A stretch of DNA of 64,000 nucleotides from Acidimicrobiaceae bacterium. Lineage in GTDB: Bacteria; Actinomycetota; Acidimicrobiia; Acidimicrobiales; RAAP-2. The notes beneath the pieces were generated by a model. It had not been told where the DNA came from. It ran no database searches and saw only the letters and a list, made by a program, of their open reading frames with translations. The position numbers and the translations under genes were made by a program. Every line of letters begins with the position of its first letter. The stretch's first letter is position 1. The stretch spans positions 39,337-103,336 of the forward strand of contig PKWY01000056.1 in assembly GCA_003132205.1 (NCBI GenBank), given 5' to 3'. Below, one piece after another: positions 16,131 through 25,030 of the stretch.

Positions 16131-16582
16131 TGCCACGTAAGAATATGCCAACCATGCCCAAGAGGGCCCCGAAGATTGACACTCGTCGCGGCGCTAAGAA
16201 GAAGCCGTGCTCCTTCTGTCAACACGGTGTCGGCACCGTTGACTACAAGGACCTGGCCCAACTTCGCAAGTACATCTCGGACCGCGGCAAGATCCGTGGC
16301 CGCAAGGTGTCCGGCAACTGTCAGCAGCACCAGCGTGACGTGACCGACGCCATTAAGACGGCGCGTGAGCTCGCGCTCCTGCCCTACACCCAGCGCACCG
16401 TGACCGAGCGTCGCGGCGGCCGCGGCAACCGTGACGACCGAGGCCCCCGTGGCCCGCGTCCTGACCGCGACAATGCCGAGGCAACCGTCAGCGCGGGTGT
16501 CGAGTCCGACGTTCTTCTAGACGACGCCAGCGAAGCGGCTGAAGTCTTCAAGACTGAGCTCGCCGAGGAGGTCAGCGAATGA
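16130..16582 (+). CDS. rpsR: 30S ribosomal protein S18 with long C-terminal extension
   Basis: The core (about residues 18-90) is a cysteine-containing zinc-type S18: [47 protein letters not shown] and LLPYTQR. The protein is 150 aa against the usual 70-85. It then runs into a Gly/Arg/Asp-rich segment ([20 protein letters not shown]) and an acidic tail ending ELAEEVSE. The extension has codon use like its neighbours and overlaps the rplI start by 4 bases (ATGA), so it is not a sequencing artefact of a lost stop. Confidence 0.95.
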   Translation: MPRKNMPTMPKRAPKIDTRRGAKKKPCSFCQHGVGTVDYKDLAQLRKYISDRGKIRGRKVSGNCQQHQRDVTDAIKTARELALLPYTQRTVTERRGGRGNRDDRGPRGPRPDRDNAEATVSAGVESDVLLDDASEAAEVFKTELAEEVSE

Positions 16583-17025
16583 AGGTCCTACTACGCAGCG
16601 ACGTCACCGGCGTAGGCCGTCGTGGTGACATCGTTGAAGTGAAGTCTGGCTACGCCCGCAACTTCCTGCTGCCCACCGGCGCGGCACTGAAGGCGAACGT
16701 CACTATGGAGGTCCAGGCGGCCTCCATGCGTAAGGCTCGCGACATCCGTGACGCCCAGAGTCGCGAAGCCGCCGAGACCCAGCGTTCGCTCATCGAGCAG
16801 GCCACGGTTACCGTGGCGGCTCGCGCGAGTGCCAACGGTCGTTTGTTCGGTTCAGTGACCGAGGCGGACATCGTGAACGCCATTCGTAGCGCCACCAACA
16901 TCTCGTTGGACCGTCACATGATTTCGATGGCCGAGCACCTGAAGGAGCTGGGCACGGCCACTGTGACCGCGACCTTGTTCGATGGTGTTGTCGCGACCGT
17001 CAAGGTGGAGGTTGTGGCGAAGTAG
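16579..17025 (+). CDS. rplI: 50S ribosomal protein L9
   Basis: The 148-aa protein has the L9 N-terminal domain ([36 protein letters not shown]), the long connecting helix and a C-terminal domain ([18 protein letters not shown]). Translationally coupled to rpsR by a 4-base overlap. A strong hairpin at 17048-17080 ends the operon. Confidence 0.98.
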   Translation: MKVLLRSDVTGVGRRGDIVEVKSGYARNFLLPTGAALKANVTMEVQAASMRKARDIRDAQSREAAETQRSLIEQATVTVAARASANGRLFGSVTEADIVNAIRSATNISLDRHMISMAEHLKELGTATVTATLFDGVVATVKVEVVAK

Positions 17026-17047
17026 CCCAACGATCTCGATGTATTTT

Positions 17048-17080
17048 GACACTGCCGGGGCCAAGCGCCCCGGCAGTGTC
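17048..17080 (+). terminator. hairpin terminator of the rpsF-rplI operon
   Basis: Perfect 14-bp GC-rich stem (17048-17061 with 17067-17080) and a 5-base loop, 23 bases after the rplI stop. No T-run follows, as is usual for high-GC actinobacteria. Confidence 0.75.
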
Positions 17081-17189
17081 ATGTGTGTCACAGCTCCATG
17101 ACAGATTGATAATGGAAGTTAGGCACAGGATTTTCCCCATGTTGTTGTTCTTGCGACACACAACCATTATCGACAACCGTTGAGGTCTT

Positions 17190-18557
17190 ATGACGCAGAT
17201 TGAAACAGACCGTAGCCGCACCGCCCCGGGCGGCGGGCGAATTCCACCAAGTGCTATCGAAGTCGAGGAGTCGTTGATCGGAGCGATGCTCCTCTCGCAA
17301 GAGGCCGTGAGCATCGCGTACGAGAATGTTCAGGCCGAGGATTTCTATCGTCCATTGCACGGTCAAATCTTCAGCGCGATTATCGCGCTCGCGAACGCGG
17401 GCGAGCCTGTTGACTACGTAACCGTTCAGGCGAAACTGCAGGAACGAGGCGCCGTCGCGGTGGAGCTCGGTGTGCTTTCCTCGCTCCAGATGAACACTCC
17501 GTCGGCGTCGAACGCGCAGCACTACGCGGAGATCGTCCGCGAGAAGGCCCAGCAGCGGCGCTTGATCGCGGTCGCGGGTGAGATCGTCGACGACGCGTAC
17601 GTCGCGACTGATGACGTGGTCGGCCTCATCGATGAGGCCGAGCGCAAGATCAACCAGATCGGCGACGAGCGCAAGTCCGACACCGTCTCACCGCTGCAGC
17701 GCTTGTTGCTGAACGAGGCGGACATCCTCGAAGAGCGCGGTGAGACGCGCGGGCAGTTCAACGGTCTCGAGACTGGCTACAAGTCCCTCGACCTGGTGCT
17801 GCAGGGCTTGCAGCCAAACAGCCTGACGATCATCGGCGCTCGTCCCGCGATGGGTAAGACGGCGTTCGCCCTCGGCATCCTGGTTCACGTCGGAGCCGTG
17901 GTGCAACGGCCCGCGTTGTTCTTCTCACTCGAGATGAGCCGCCAGGAGCTGGCCGAACGCATCCTTGCGTCGACTGCCCGCATTGACTCCTCCAAGTTGC
18001 GCACCGGGGACCTCAGCGACTCGGACTGGAACCGCGCGCACGAGGCCTTCGGATTCCTGCAGTCCGCGAAAGTGTTCATCGACGACAACCCGAGCCTGAC
18101 GGTGATGGACGTGCGCGCGAGGGCCCGGCGGATCAAGCAGCAAAATGGCGACCTCGGCGTGGTGATCATTGACTACTTGCAGTTGATGAGCTCACGAGGG
18201 AGAGCGGAGAACCGGCAGGTCGAGGTCTCGGATATGAGTCGATCGCTCAAGATCTTGGCCCGCGAACTCGGGTGTCCGGTGATCGCGCTTTCGCAGCTGT
18301 CGAGGAAACTCGAAGATCGTGCGGACAAGCGTCCGATGATGAGCGACCTGCGTGAGTCCGGCTCGCTCGAGCAGGACGCCGACGTGGTGCTGTTCCTGTT
18401 CCGTCCCGAGCAGTACGGCGAGGTGGCCAACGACAAGAAGTCCGAGGCCGAGATCATCGTCGGAAAGAACCGAAACGGTCCAACGCGGACCGCACACCTG
18501 ACCTGGCGTGGCGAATTTGCCCGCTTTGACAACGTCGCTGAGGCCCGCGAGATCTAG
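17190..18557 (+). CDS. dnaB: replicative DNA helicase DnaB
   Basis: Hexameric 5'-3' helicase of the replication fork. The 455-aa protein has the N-terminal collar domain (PPSAIEVEESLIGAMLLS) and a RecA-like core with Walker A IIGARPAMGKTAFALG near residue 215, FFSLEMSRQELAERI, Walker B VVIIDYLQLMSS near residue 325, and the DLRESGSLEQDADVVLFLFR arginine-finger region. There is no intein, unlike several mycobacterial dnaB genes. Separated from the rpsF operon by a terminator and a 109-bp gap, so it probably has its own promoter. Confidence 0.97.
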   Translation: MTQIETDRSRTAPGGGRIPPSAIEVEESLIGAMLLSQEAVSIAYENVQAEDFYRPLHGQIFSAIIALANAGEPVDYVTVQAKLQERGAVAVELGVLSSLQMNTPSASNAQHYAEIVREKAQQRRLIAVAGEIVDDAYVATDDVVGLIDEAERKINQIGDERKSDTVSPLQRLLLNEADILEERGETRGQFNGLETGYKSLDLVLQGLQPNSLTIIGARPAMGKTAFALGILVHVGAVVQRPALFFSLEMSRQELAERILASTARIDSSKLRTGDLSDSDWNRAHEAFGFLQSAKVFIDDNPSLTVMDVRARARRIKQQNGDLGVVIIDYLQLMSSRGRAENRQVEVSDMSRSLKILARELGCPVIALSQLSRKLEDRADKRPMMSDLRESGSLEQDADVVLFLFRPEQYGEVANDKKSEAEIIVGKNRNGPTRTAHLTWRGEFARFDNVAEAREI

Positions 18558-18666
18558 CGGGCAAGGCCGTTCGCGGCAAGAACCTGACGTCACTGCGCAA
18601 GGCACCCTCGTGACTGGAACCGATGGTGTCCGGATCTGGGGGACTTGAGAGCTTGCAACGGTCGTG

Positions 18667-18700
18667 ATAGTTAGGTAACCTAATTAGGTTACCTAACTAT
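18667..18700. promoter_or_regulatory. perfect 34-bp palindrome, candidate MarR operator
   Basis: The whole stretch from 18667 to 18700 equals its reverse complement. It contains nested repeats of TTAGGT/ACCTAA (half-sites TTAGGTAACCTAA twice), so two MarR dimers could bind side by side. It ends 14 bases before the marR ATG and is much more AT-rich than its surroundings, so it probably overlaps the promoter. Confidence 0.75.
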
Positions 18701-18714
18701 AATTGAACGGGTCC

Positions 18715-19188
18715 ATGAGCGAACATCAACCAGCCGGACAGACCGGTGGGGAGTCCTTCGACCTCGACGTGGCGTGCGAAGAGTTGAACTCCGATTTCAC
18801 TGCGGCCGTTGCGCGGCTCTACCGACGCCTGCGAACTGAGAGGGATGATGAGCAGATCAGCGACACCCACCGATCGGTGCTGAATCTGTTGGTGAGCGAT
18901 GGTCCCCACACTCTTGGCGAGTTGAGCGACCACGAGCACGTCAAGCCCCCGTCGATGAATCAGACGGTGAACTTCCTGGAGCAGTCGGGTTATGTGGAGC
19001 GGATGGATGATTCGATGGACGGTCGCAAGGTGATACTGGTTGCCACCTCACGAGGCGTGGCCCTCATCGAAGAGACCCGCCGCCGCCGCCACGCGTGGCT
19101 CAAGGCGAAGCTTCAGGGACTCTCGCCCGACGAGCGTCAGATCCTCTCAACTGCTTCGGGCATCATCAGGCGGATCACTGACTCGTGA
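18715..19188 (+). CDS. MarR-family transcriptional regulator
   Basis: The 157-aa protein has a winged helix: SVLNLLVSDGPHTLGELSDHEHVKPPSMNQTVNFLEQSGYVERMDDSMDGRKVILVATSRG. The tail carries the usual dimer helices. ATG 18715 is preferred to the TTG at 18703 within the leader. It overlaps the start of the MFS exporter gene and lies directly behind a 34-bp palindrome, which suggests ligand-relieved autorepression of a regulator-exporter pair. Confidence 0.93.
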   Translation: MSEHQPAGQTGGESFDLDVACEELNSDFTAAVARLYRRLRTERDDEQISDTHRSVLNLLVSDGPHTLGELSDHEHVKPPSMNQTVNFLEQSGYVERMDDSMDGRKVILVATSRGVALIEETRRRRHAWLKAKLQGLSPDERQILSTASGIIRRITDS

Positions 19189-20948
19189 TGGAAGAAACGA
19201 CCTTGACGATTCCGCCGGCGGTCTCGCCACGTTACAAATGGCTGGTCCTTACGAACACAACGATCGGAGTGCTGCTCGCGACTATCGACTCGTCGATCAT
19301 GTTGATTGCGATGCCCGACATCTTTCGCGGGGTCAAACTGAATCCGCTCGCCGCGGGCAACAGCTTCTACCTGCTCTGGATGATTCTCGGTTTCTTGATC
19401 GTGAGCAGCGTGCTCGTGGTGAGCCTGGGGAGACTCGGCGACATGTACGGCCGGGTGAAGATGTACAACCTCGGATTCGTGATCTACACCATGTCATCCT
19501 TGGTACTCACCGTCGACCCCCTGACGGGTCAGTCCGGCGCGCTCTGGCTGATAATCGGGCGCCTCTTTCAGGGGGTCGGCGCAGCGTTCCTGATCGCCAA
19601 TTCCGCCGCCATCTTGACCGACGCCTTCCCATCGAATCAGCGCGGCCTGGCGCTCGGAATCAACAACATCGCGGGGATTAGCGGATCATTCATTGGTCTG
19701 ATCCTCGGCGGGGTGCTCGGCGCGATCGACTGGAGGTTCGTGTTCCTCGTCTCGGTGCCCTTCGGACTCCTCGGAACCATCTGGTCGTACATCAACTTGA
19801 AAGAACTCGGCGAGCGCCACCGCGCCAAGATTGACTGGGCTGGCAACCTGACCTTCGGGGTCGGGTTGATCCTGGTGATGATCGGCATCACCTACGGCAT
19901 CGAGCCGGCCAACGGCAACGCCATGGGCTGGACCAGCCTGCCCGTGCTCCTTGAGCTTGGGGTGGGGATCGCAACCCTGATCGCGTTCGCGATCTTTGAA
20001 TCGCGGGTCGCCGAGCCGATGTTCCGCCTCCCGCTCTTCAAGATAAAGGCCTTCACTGCCGGCACCGTCGCGACCTTCCTCGCCGGAGTGGGCCGCGGAG
20101 GGCTGATGTTCATGCTCATCATCTGGCTGCAGGGAATCTGGCTTCCCTTGCACGGCTATAGCTTCGCGAGAACGCCGCTTTGGGCCGGCATACTGATGCT
20201 GCCGCTGACCCTCGGATTCCTGATTGCGGGGCCGCTGTCGGGCTATCTCTCCGACCAGTTTGGCGCCCGCTATCTGGCGACCGGGGGGATGCTCGGAGCC
20301 GCGGTGGCGTTCGTGTTCCTGATGATGCTTCCGGTGAACTTCGCGTACTGGGGGTTCGCGACCATCCTGCTGGCCTTTGGAATCTCGATGGGGGCGTTCG
20401 CCTCGCCGAACCGGGCCGCGGTGATGAACAGCCTGCCGCCCCGGGACCGCGGCGCCGGCGGGGGGATGAACGCGACGTTTCAGAGTTCCGCGCAGGTGCT
20501 CTCGATCGGCATCTTCTTCACCCTGATGATTATCGGGCTTTCGACGACGTTGTCGGTCACCCTGACGCACGGATTGATCGTGCACGGCGTGCCTACGGCG
20601 GTGGCGACCAAGATCGGCGGGCTGCCGCCCGTGTCGATCCTCTTCGCGGCCTTCCTCGGCTACAACCCCATCAGGTCGCTGGTTGGCGCTAGGGTCCTCG
20701 CGCATCTCTCCCCGGCGAACCGGACCGATCTGATCGGGCACTCATACTTCCCCAATTTGATCTCCGCTCCCTTCCACTCGGGTTTGAAGTCGGCGTTCAT
20801 CTTCGGTGTCGCCGTGTTGTTGATCGCCGCCGCGGCATCCTGGTCGAGAGGGTCCAAGTACGTCCACAGCGAACCAGAAGTCCGCTCCGGCGAACACCCA
20901 AAGACCCTCACATCCCAAGAAGAACCCAGTGACGGCCACTGCCCTTGA
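19188..20948 (+). CDS. MFS drug-exporter-type transporter (DHA2-like, 14 TM)
   Basis: The 586-aa membrane protein has around 14 hydrophobic helices. The DHA2 motifs are clear: ATIDSSIMLIAMPDI in TM1, SLGRLGDMYGRVKMYN after TM2 and GRLFQGVGAAFLIANSAAIL in TM4. A cytosolic hydrophilic tail (residues 555-586) ends in SQEEPSDGHCP. The start is ATG 19188 sharing one base with the marR stop (an in-frame GTG at 19185 is an alternative), so it is translated with its likely repressor. The substrate cannot be read from sequence; a toxic small molecule sensed by the MarR protein is the simplest idea. Confidence 0.92.
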   Translation: MEETTLTIPPAVSPRYKWLVLTNTTIGVLLATIDSSIMLIAMPDIFRGVKLNPLAAGNSFYLLWMILGFLIVSSVLVVSLGRLGDMYGRVKMYNLGFVIYTMSSLVLTVDPLTGQSGALWLIIGRLFQGVGAAFLIANSAAILTDAFPSNQRGLALGINNIAGISGSFIGLILGGVLGAIDWRFVFLVSVPFGLLGTIWSYINLKELGERHRAKIDWAGNLTFGVGLILVMIGITYGIEPANGNAMGWTSLPVLLELGVGIATLIAFAIFESRVAEPMFRLPLFKIKAFTAGTVATFLAGVGRGGLMFMLIIWLQGIWLPLHGYSFARTPLWAGILMLPLTLGFLIAGPLSGYLSDQFGARYLATGGMLGAAVAFVFLMMLPVNFAYWGFATILLAFGISMGAFASPNRAAVMNSLPPRDRGAGGGMNATFQSSAQVLSIGIFFTLMIIGLSTTLSVTLTHGLIVHGVPTAVATKIGGLPPVSILFAAFLGYNPIRSLVGARVLAHLSPANRTDLIGHSYFPNLISAPFHSGLKSAFIFGVAVLLIAAAASWSRGSKYVHSEPEVRSGEHPKTLTSQEEPSDGHCP

Positions 20949-21117
20949 TCAAGGGACCGCGGTTCGCGCGTACGAAGGTGACACGACGGGCGTTTCCGAG
21001 GGAAGAAACTGGGTGGCGTCGACCACGGCTCCATCCGACGGTGGAAGAAAGGCCTTTGTTCCCAGCACGCTCGTGGGAGGATTGCCTCACTGAGATGTCC
21101 AACTCCGGGGAGGGCGT

Positions 21118-22035
21118 GTGGCGAGTCACGCAATCAAGACATTTGCTCTGACCAAGAGGTTTGGCGACACGGAGGCCTTGAAAGACCTTGACCTGGAGGT
21201 GAGCGAGGGAGAGGTCGTCGGAATCCTGGGACCCAATGGGGCGGGCAAGACCACACTGATCCGTCTCTTGCTCGGACTGCTCATACCTTCCGGCGGCCGT
21301 GCAGAGATCTTCGGTCTGGACTGTCACAGCCAGACTGTCGAAGGCCATCGGCGCCTGGCGTACGTGGCCGGCGAATCGAATCTATGGCCGACACTCACGG
21401 GGGCGGAAACCCTCCACCTTCTAGGGCAGGTTCAGGGTCGGGTCGATACCCAGTATCGAGAGGTGCTGGTCGAGCGCTTCGAACTTGACGTGACGAAGAA
21501 GGTCCGTGCCCTGTCCAAAGGAAACCGTCAGAAACTATCCCTCGTCGCGGCCCTAATGACGCGGGCGGACCTCCTGGTTCTTGACGAGCCAACCAGTGGA
21601 CTCGACCCACTCATGGAGCAGGCTTTTCGAACGTGCATCGCCGAAGCGAGAGTGCACGGCCAGAGTGTGCTGCTGTCCTCGCACATCCTGAGCGAAGTCG
21701 AAGTGCTCTGTGACCGGATCGGCATCCTGCGCGCGGGCGTGCTCGTTGAAATGGGGACACTGGCCGAGATGCGTCATCTTTCCGCGCTGACGGTGGAGGC
21801 GACGTTTGACGGCGCCGTCCCGGACCTCTCACGCGTTCCGGGGGTGACGATGGTGGAGGTTCTGGGCTCGTCGGTCAAGTGTCAAGTGAACGGGACCGTG
21901 GAGCCGCTTCTTCGAGTGCTCGCCGACTCCGGGGTTCGCGAACTGTTGAGCCGAGAGCCGTCACTCGAAGAGCTCTTCCTCGCCCACTACGGTTCGGCGT
22001 CCACTGGACAGAGCGACGCGAGCAATGCTCGCTGA
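21118..22035 (+). CDS. ABC-2 type exporter, ATP-binding subunit
   Basis: The 305-aa ATPase has Walker A GPNGAGKTTLIRLLLGLL near residues 39-56, the ABC signature as ALSKGNRQKLSLVAAL, Walker B LLVLDEPTSGLDPLMEQAF, and the switch histidine in LLSSHILSEVE. The C-terminal part after residue 220 is the accessory domain of this exporter family. GTG 21118 has GGGGAGGG 4-11 bases upstream. The 3' end overlaps the permease gene by 11 bases. Substrate unknown. Confidence 0.93.
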   Translation: MASHAIKTFALTKRFGDTEALKDLDLEVSEGEVVGILGPNGAGKTTLIRLLLGLLIPSGGRAEIFGLDCHSQTVEGHRRLAYVAGESNLWPTLTGAETLHLLGQVQGRVDTQYREVLVERFELDVTKKVRALSKGNRQKLSLVAALMTRADLLVLDEPTSGLDPLMEQAFRTCIAEARVHGQSVLLSSHILSEVEVLCDRIGILRAGVLVEMGTLAEMRHLSALTVEATFDGAVPDLSRVPGVTMVEVLGSSVKCQVNGTVEPLLRVLADSGVRELLSREPSLEELFLAHYGSASTGQSDASNAR

Positions 22036-23668
22036 AGTTCAATCCGAGGCGTCGAGCGCTTCGGGCGCAGTCTCGAGCACGGTGATTGCTCGTGTCACCG
22101 CGCGCAAGGCGGTCCGGTCGGGGTTCGGGTGGGGACTGGTCTTTGGCTTCTACGTTGCAACCCAGGCGCTCGCCTACGCGACGAGCTACCCGACTGTCGC
22201 GTCGCGCGAACTCCTGGTGCAGGAGTTCGGATCCAACCCCGGCGTCAGCGCACTGGTCGGGCCTGCGACCCAACTCGATACGGTTCCCGGATACACGGCG
22301 TGGAAGTGCCTCGCCGTCCTCGCCATCACTGCAGCGGTATGGGGCATCCTGAGCAGCACGAGGCTGACGCGAGGCGAGGAGGACGCCGGGAGGTGGGAAC
22401 TCCTGCTCGCGGGTCAAACGACCCGACGCGGAGCCGCCATTCAAGCGCTCGTTGGCATGGCAGCAGGGTTGGTCGTGCTCTTCATCACGTCGGGCGTCAT
22501 CATCGTCGCGACTGGCCGCAGATCAGATATCGGCATGGGCACGAGCGGGGCGCTCTTCCTGGCGCTCGCGATCGTTGTTGGCGCCGCGATGTTCAGCGCC
22601 CTGGGGGCGCTCGCCGGTCAGCTCTCCTCCACGAGGCGCCAGGCGTCGGGGTACGCCTCGGCGCTGCTTGGGGCGAGCTACGCGATTCGCATGGTCGCCG
22701 ATTCGGACACGAGCCTCGGCTGGTTGCGATGGCTGAGCCCACTCGGGTGGATCGAGGAGCTTCAACCACTGACCAGACCGAATCCGCTGGCGCTGGTTCC
22801 CATCGCGGTCTTGACCGCCGCTGCCGTCGCCCTCACTGTCTACCTGGCGGGGCGGCGTGACCTCGGGGCGAGCACTCTGCCCGACCGTTCGAGTTCCAAG
22901 GCGCATCTGCGCCTCCTGTCGGGACAGGCCGGCCTGGCGCTGCGTCTGATGCGCCCCACACTGGTGAGCTGGGCCGCGGCGATCATCGCCTACGGCCTGT
23001 TGCTCGGCAGCATCGCGAAGTCGGGGGGCAAGATCATGACGAGCTCACCGAGCATGCAGCTCGTCTTTGAGCGGCTCGGGGTTACCGGAGCGGAGGCGTA
23101 TCTCGGTTTCGCACTCCTGGTCATGGCGATGGCCCTGTGCTTCGTCGCCGCCGGACAGATAAGCGCGACGAGAACGGAAGAGTCGTCCGGCCGGCTTGAG
23201 TACCTCCTCGTCCGACCGCTCTCGCGGACCTCGTGGCTCGGGTGCCGGGTCGCTCTAGCGACGGGGATCCTGGTGGCTGGCGGCCTTCTCGCCGGCCTGT
23301 CGACGTGGGCGGGCGCCGCGGCCAACCATGCCGGGGTGCGCTTCTCACCCATGATCGGGGCGAGCATGAACGTCGTCCCGCCGGCGCTCCTGCTCTTGGG
23401 CGTAGGTGTGGCGGTGTACGGGGCGCTGCCGAGAGTCGCGGTGTCCGTGACCTACGCCGTGCTCGTATGGTCGCTCCTGGTCGAGATCACCAGTGGAGTC
23501 GTGAACGTGAACCACTGGATGATTGACACCTCGATGTTCCATCAGATGGCGGCGGCCCCTTCGGTGCCCGTCGACTGGACGACGAATGCGGTGATGGTCG
23601 CCATCGGCGCGCTCTCGGCCCTCCTGGGTCTCGCCGCATTTGCGCGACGGGACCTCAAGGGTGAGTGA
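22025..23668 (+). CDS. ABC-2 type exporter, membrane subunit (two six-TM halves)
   Basis: The 547-aa protein has roughly twelve hydrophobic segments arranged as two halves of about 270 aa. Each half contains a motif of the type T-R-x-E-E-x-x-G-R-x-E-x-L-L followed by several helices (LTRGEEDAGRWELLLAG near residue 118, RTEESSGRLEYLLVRPLSRT near residue 382). This points to an internal duplication, giving both membrane halves in one polypeptide. It overlaps the ATPase gene and completes the transporter. Similar proteins are annotated as polyketide or antibiotic exporters. Confidence 0.88.
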   Translation: MLAEVQSEASSASGAVSSTVIARVTARKAVRSGFGWGLVFGFYVATQALAYATSYPTVASRELLVQEFGSNPGVSALVGPATQLDTVPGYTAWKCLAVLAITAAVWGILSSTRLTRGEEDAGRWELLLAGQTTRRGAAIQALVGMAAGLVVLFITSGVIIVATGRRSDIGMGTSGALFLALAIVVGAAMFSALGALAGQLSSTRRQASGYASALLGASYAIRMVADSDTSLGWLRWLSPLGWIEELQPLTRPNPLALVPIAVLTAAAVALTVYLAGRRDLGASTLPDRSSSKAHLRLLSGQAGLALRLMRPTLVSWAAAIIAYGLLLGSIAKSGGKIMTSSPSMQLVFERLGVTGAEAYLGFALLVMAMALCFVAAGQISATRTEESSGRLEYLLVRPLSRTSWLGCRVALATGILVAGGLLAGLSTWAGAAANHAGVRFSPMIGASMNVVPPALLLLGVGVAVYGALPRVAVSVTYAVLVWSLLVEITSGVVNVNHWMIDTSMFHQMAAAPSVPVDWTTNAVMVAIGALSALLGLAAFARRDLKGE

Positions 23669-23738
23669 CCAGGGGTCGAGGCTCTTCGAAGGCGGACGCG
23701 GCGAGAGCGCTGGGCCCCGATCAGGTCGTGGAGACTGA

Positions 23739-24515
23739 CTATTTGGGCTGCATGCGGATGCCGGCGTCGATGCGGATCGATTCGGCGTTCATGTAGCTGT
23801 TGGAGAGCAACTCGACGGCGAGCGACGCGAACTCCTCGGAGTAGCCGAGACGCTTGGGAAAGAGCACGCCGGCGCCGAGGCGGGCCTTGAACTCATCGGA
23901 CTGGGGGCCAGTGCCGTAAATGGGCGTGTCGATCAGTCCAGGCAGGATGCAGTTGGCGCGAACGCCGATCGGTGCGATGTCGCGGGCCAGCGGCAAGGTG
24001 AGTCCGACGACGCCGCCCTTGGACGAGGAGTAGGCGACCTGGCCGATCTGTCCGTCCTCGGCCGCGACCGACGAGGTGTTCACGATGGCGCCGCGCATGC
24101 CGTCGACGTCGGGCGTATTGTGGCTCATCGCCGTTGCCGCCAGGCGGCAAACGTTGAACGTGCCGACGAGGTTGATTTCGATGACCTTCTTGTAGAGGTC
24201 GAGGTCGTGGGCCGACGAGTACTCGCCGTCCTTGCCAATAGTGCGCGTAGCCCACCCAATGCCCGCGCAGTTCACTGCGCTCCAGATCGGGGCCATGGCC
24301 TTGGCGGCCTCGATGGCTTCGATGACCTGGTCGGTGTTCGTGACGTCGCAGTGGACGTAGGTTCCGCCGATCTCCTTCGCGACTTGCTTGCCGCGGTCGT
24401 CGTTGAGGTCGGCGACGACCACCTTCACGCCGCGCGATGCGAGCAGTCGCGCGGTGGCCTCACCGAGGCCCGACGCCCCGCCGGTGACGACGGCCGATGT
24501 GTTCTTGAGTTCCAT
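23739..24515 (-). CDS. short-chain dehydrogenase/reductase, 3-hydroxyacyl-CoA dehydrogenase-like
   Basis: NAD(P)-dependent oxidoreductase of 258 aa. It has the cofactor motif VVTGGASGLGEATARLL, the acidic VVADLND strand end that suggests NAD(H), NCAGIG, the catalytic Ser in NTSSVAAEDGQIGQ, and the YSSSK pair (Y-x3-K). The sequence is closest to the type-10 17-beta-hydroxysteroid / short-chain 3-hydroxyacyl-CoA dehydrogenase group, whose usual role is fatty-acid or isoleucine breakdown. A ribosome site AGGAG lies 5 bases before ATG 24515. No beta-oxidation neighbours are present. Confidence 0.88.
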   Translation of the reverse strand: MELKNTSAVVTGGASGLGEATARLLASRGVKVVVADLNDDRGKQVAKEIGGTYVHCDVTNTDQVIEAIEAAKAMAPIWSAVNCAGIGWATRTIGKDGEYSSAHDLDLYKKVIEINLVGTFNVCRLAATAMSHNTPDVDGMRGAIVNTSSVAAEDGQIGQVAYSSSKGGVVGLTLPLARDIAPIGVRANCILPGLIDTPIYGTGPQSDEFKARLGAGVLFPKRLGYSEEFASLAVELLSNSYMNAESIRIDAGIRMQPK

Positions 24516-24626
24516 GGATACTCCTGTCTTAGGGTCGGCAAAGGTCTGCCAGACCGTACTTGAGTAAAGCAGACAAAACGAGGGCGGAAGATCAACCCAT
24601 CAACCGCTCTCGAATCCGCCCGACAA

Positions 24627-24860
24627 TCAGCCTTTTTGCGGGATGGCCTGAAGCTCGTCCATGGTGAAGCCGAGCACCTGGCGGTAGGCGCCGATGGTCG
24701 CTTCGTGGTCCTCGATGGTCGCGAGGTGCGCTCTCGTGGTCGCTTCGTGGTCGCGCTTGCGCTGGTGCATGAGCTCGAAGTGGAGCCCGAGCCACGGGAT
24801 TGCGACGCCGAATGCGATGGCGAGGGTAATGAGGCTGACGGAGAAGATAGCTGTGAACAT
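24627..24860 (-). CDS. small membrane protein with coiled-coil tail
   Basis: The 77-aa protein has one TM helix (IFSVSLITLAIAFGVAIPWLGL, residues 5-26) and a hydrophilic helix of charged repeats (QRKRDHEATTRAHLATIEDHEATIGAY). The HEAT(T/I) unit occurs twice, 18 residues apart. AAGGA precedes ATG 24860 by 5 bases. I know no family; a short regulatory or scaffold peptide is possible. Confidence 0.6.
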   Translation of the reverse strand: MFTAIFSVSLITLAIAFGVAIPWLGLHFELMHQRKRDHEATTRAHLATIEDHEATIGAYRQVLGFTMDELQAIPQKG

Positions 24861-25030
24861 GATGTCCTTCTTTCTGGTTGGTTACCTGAATCAAGTGTCC
24901 CGCCCCTGGTCAAAAGTCCGTCAAGGCGCGGCGAAGGGTTCGCTAAGAATGGAGCCACTCGCTAAGAGGCGGGAAGGACGTGGGTAAATTGGGCGAATGA
25001 AGGGCGTGCTTCGTGTCCTAGCGTGAAGGT

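Noticed and set aside
19686-20741. 351-codon minus-strand frame
   Set aside because: Antisense shadow of the DHA2 exporter; composition is His/Glu/Arg/Gly-rich with no motif.
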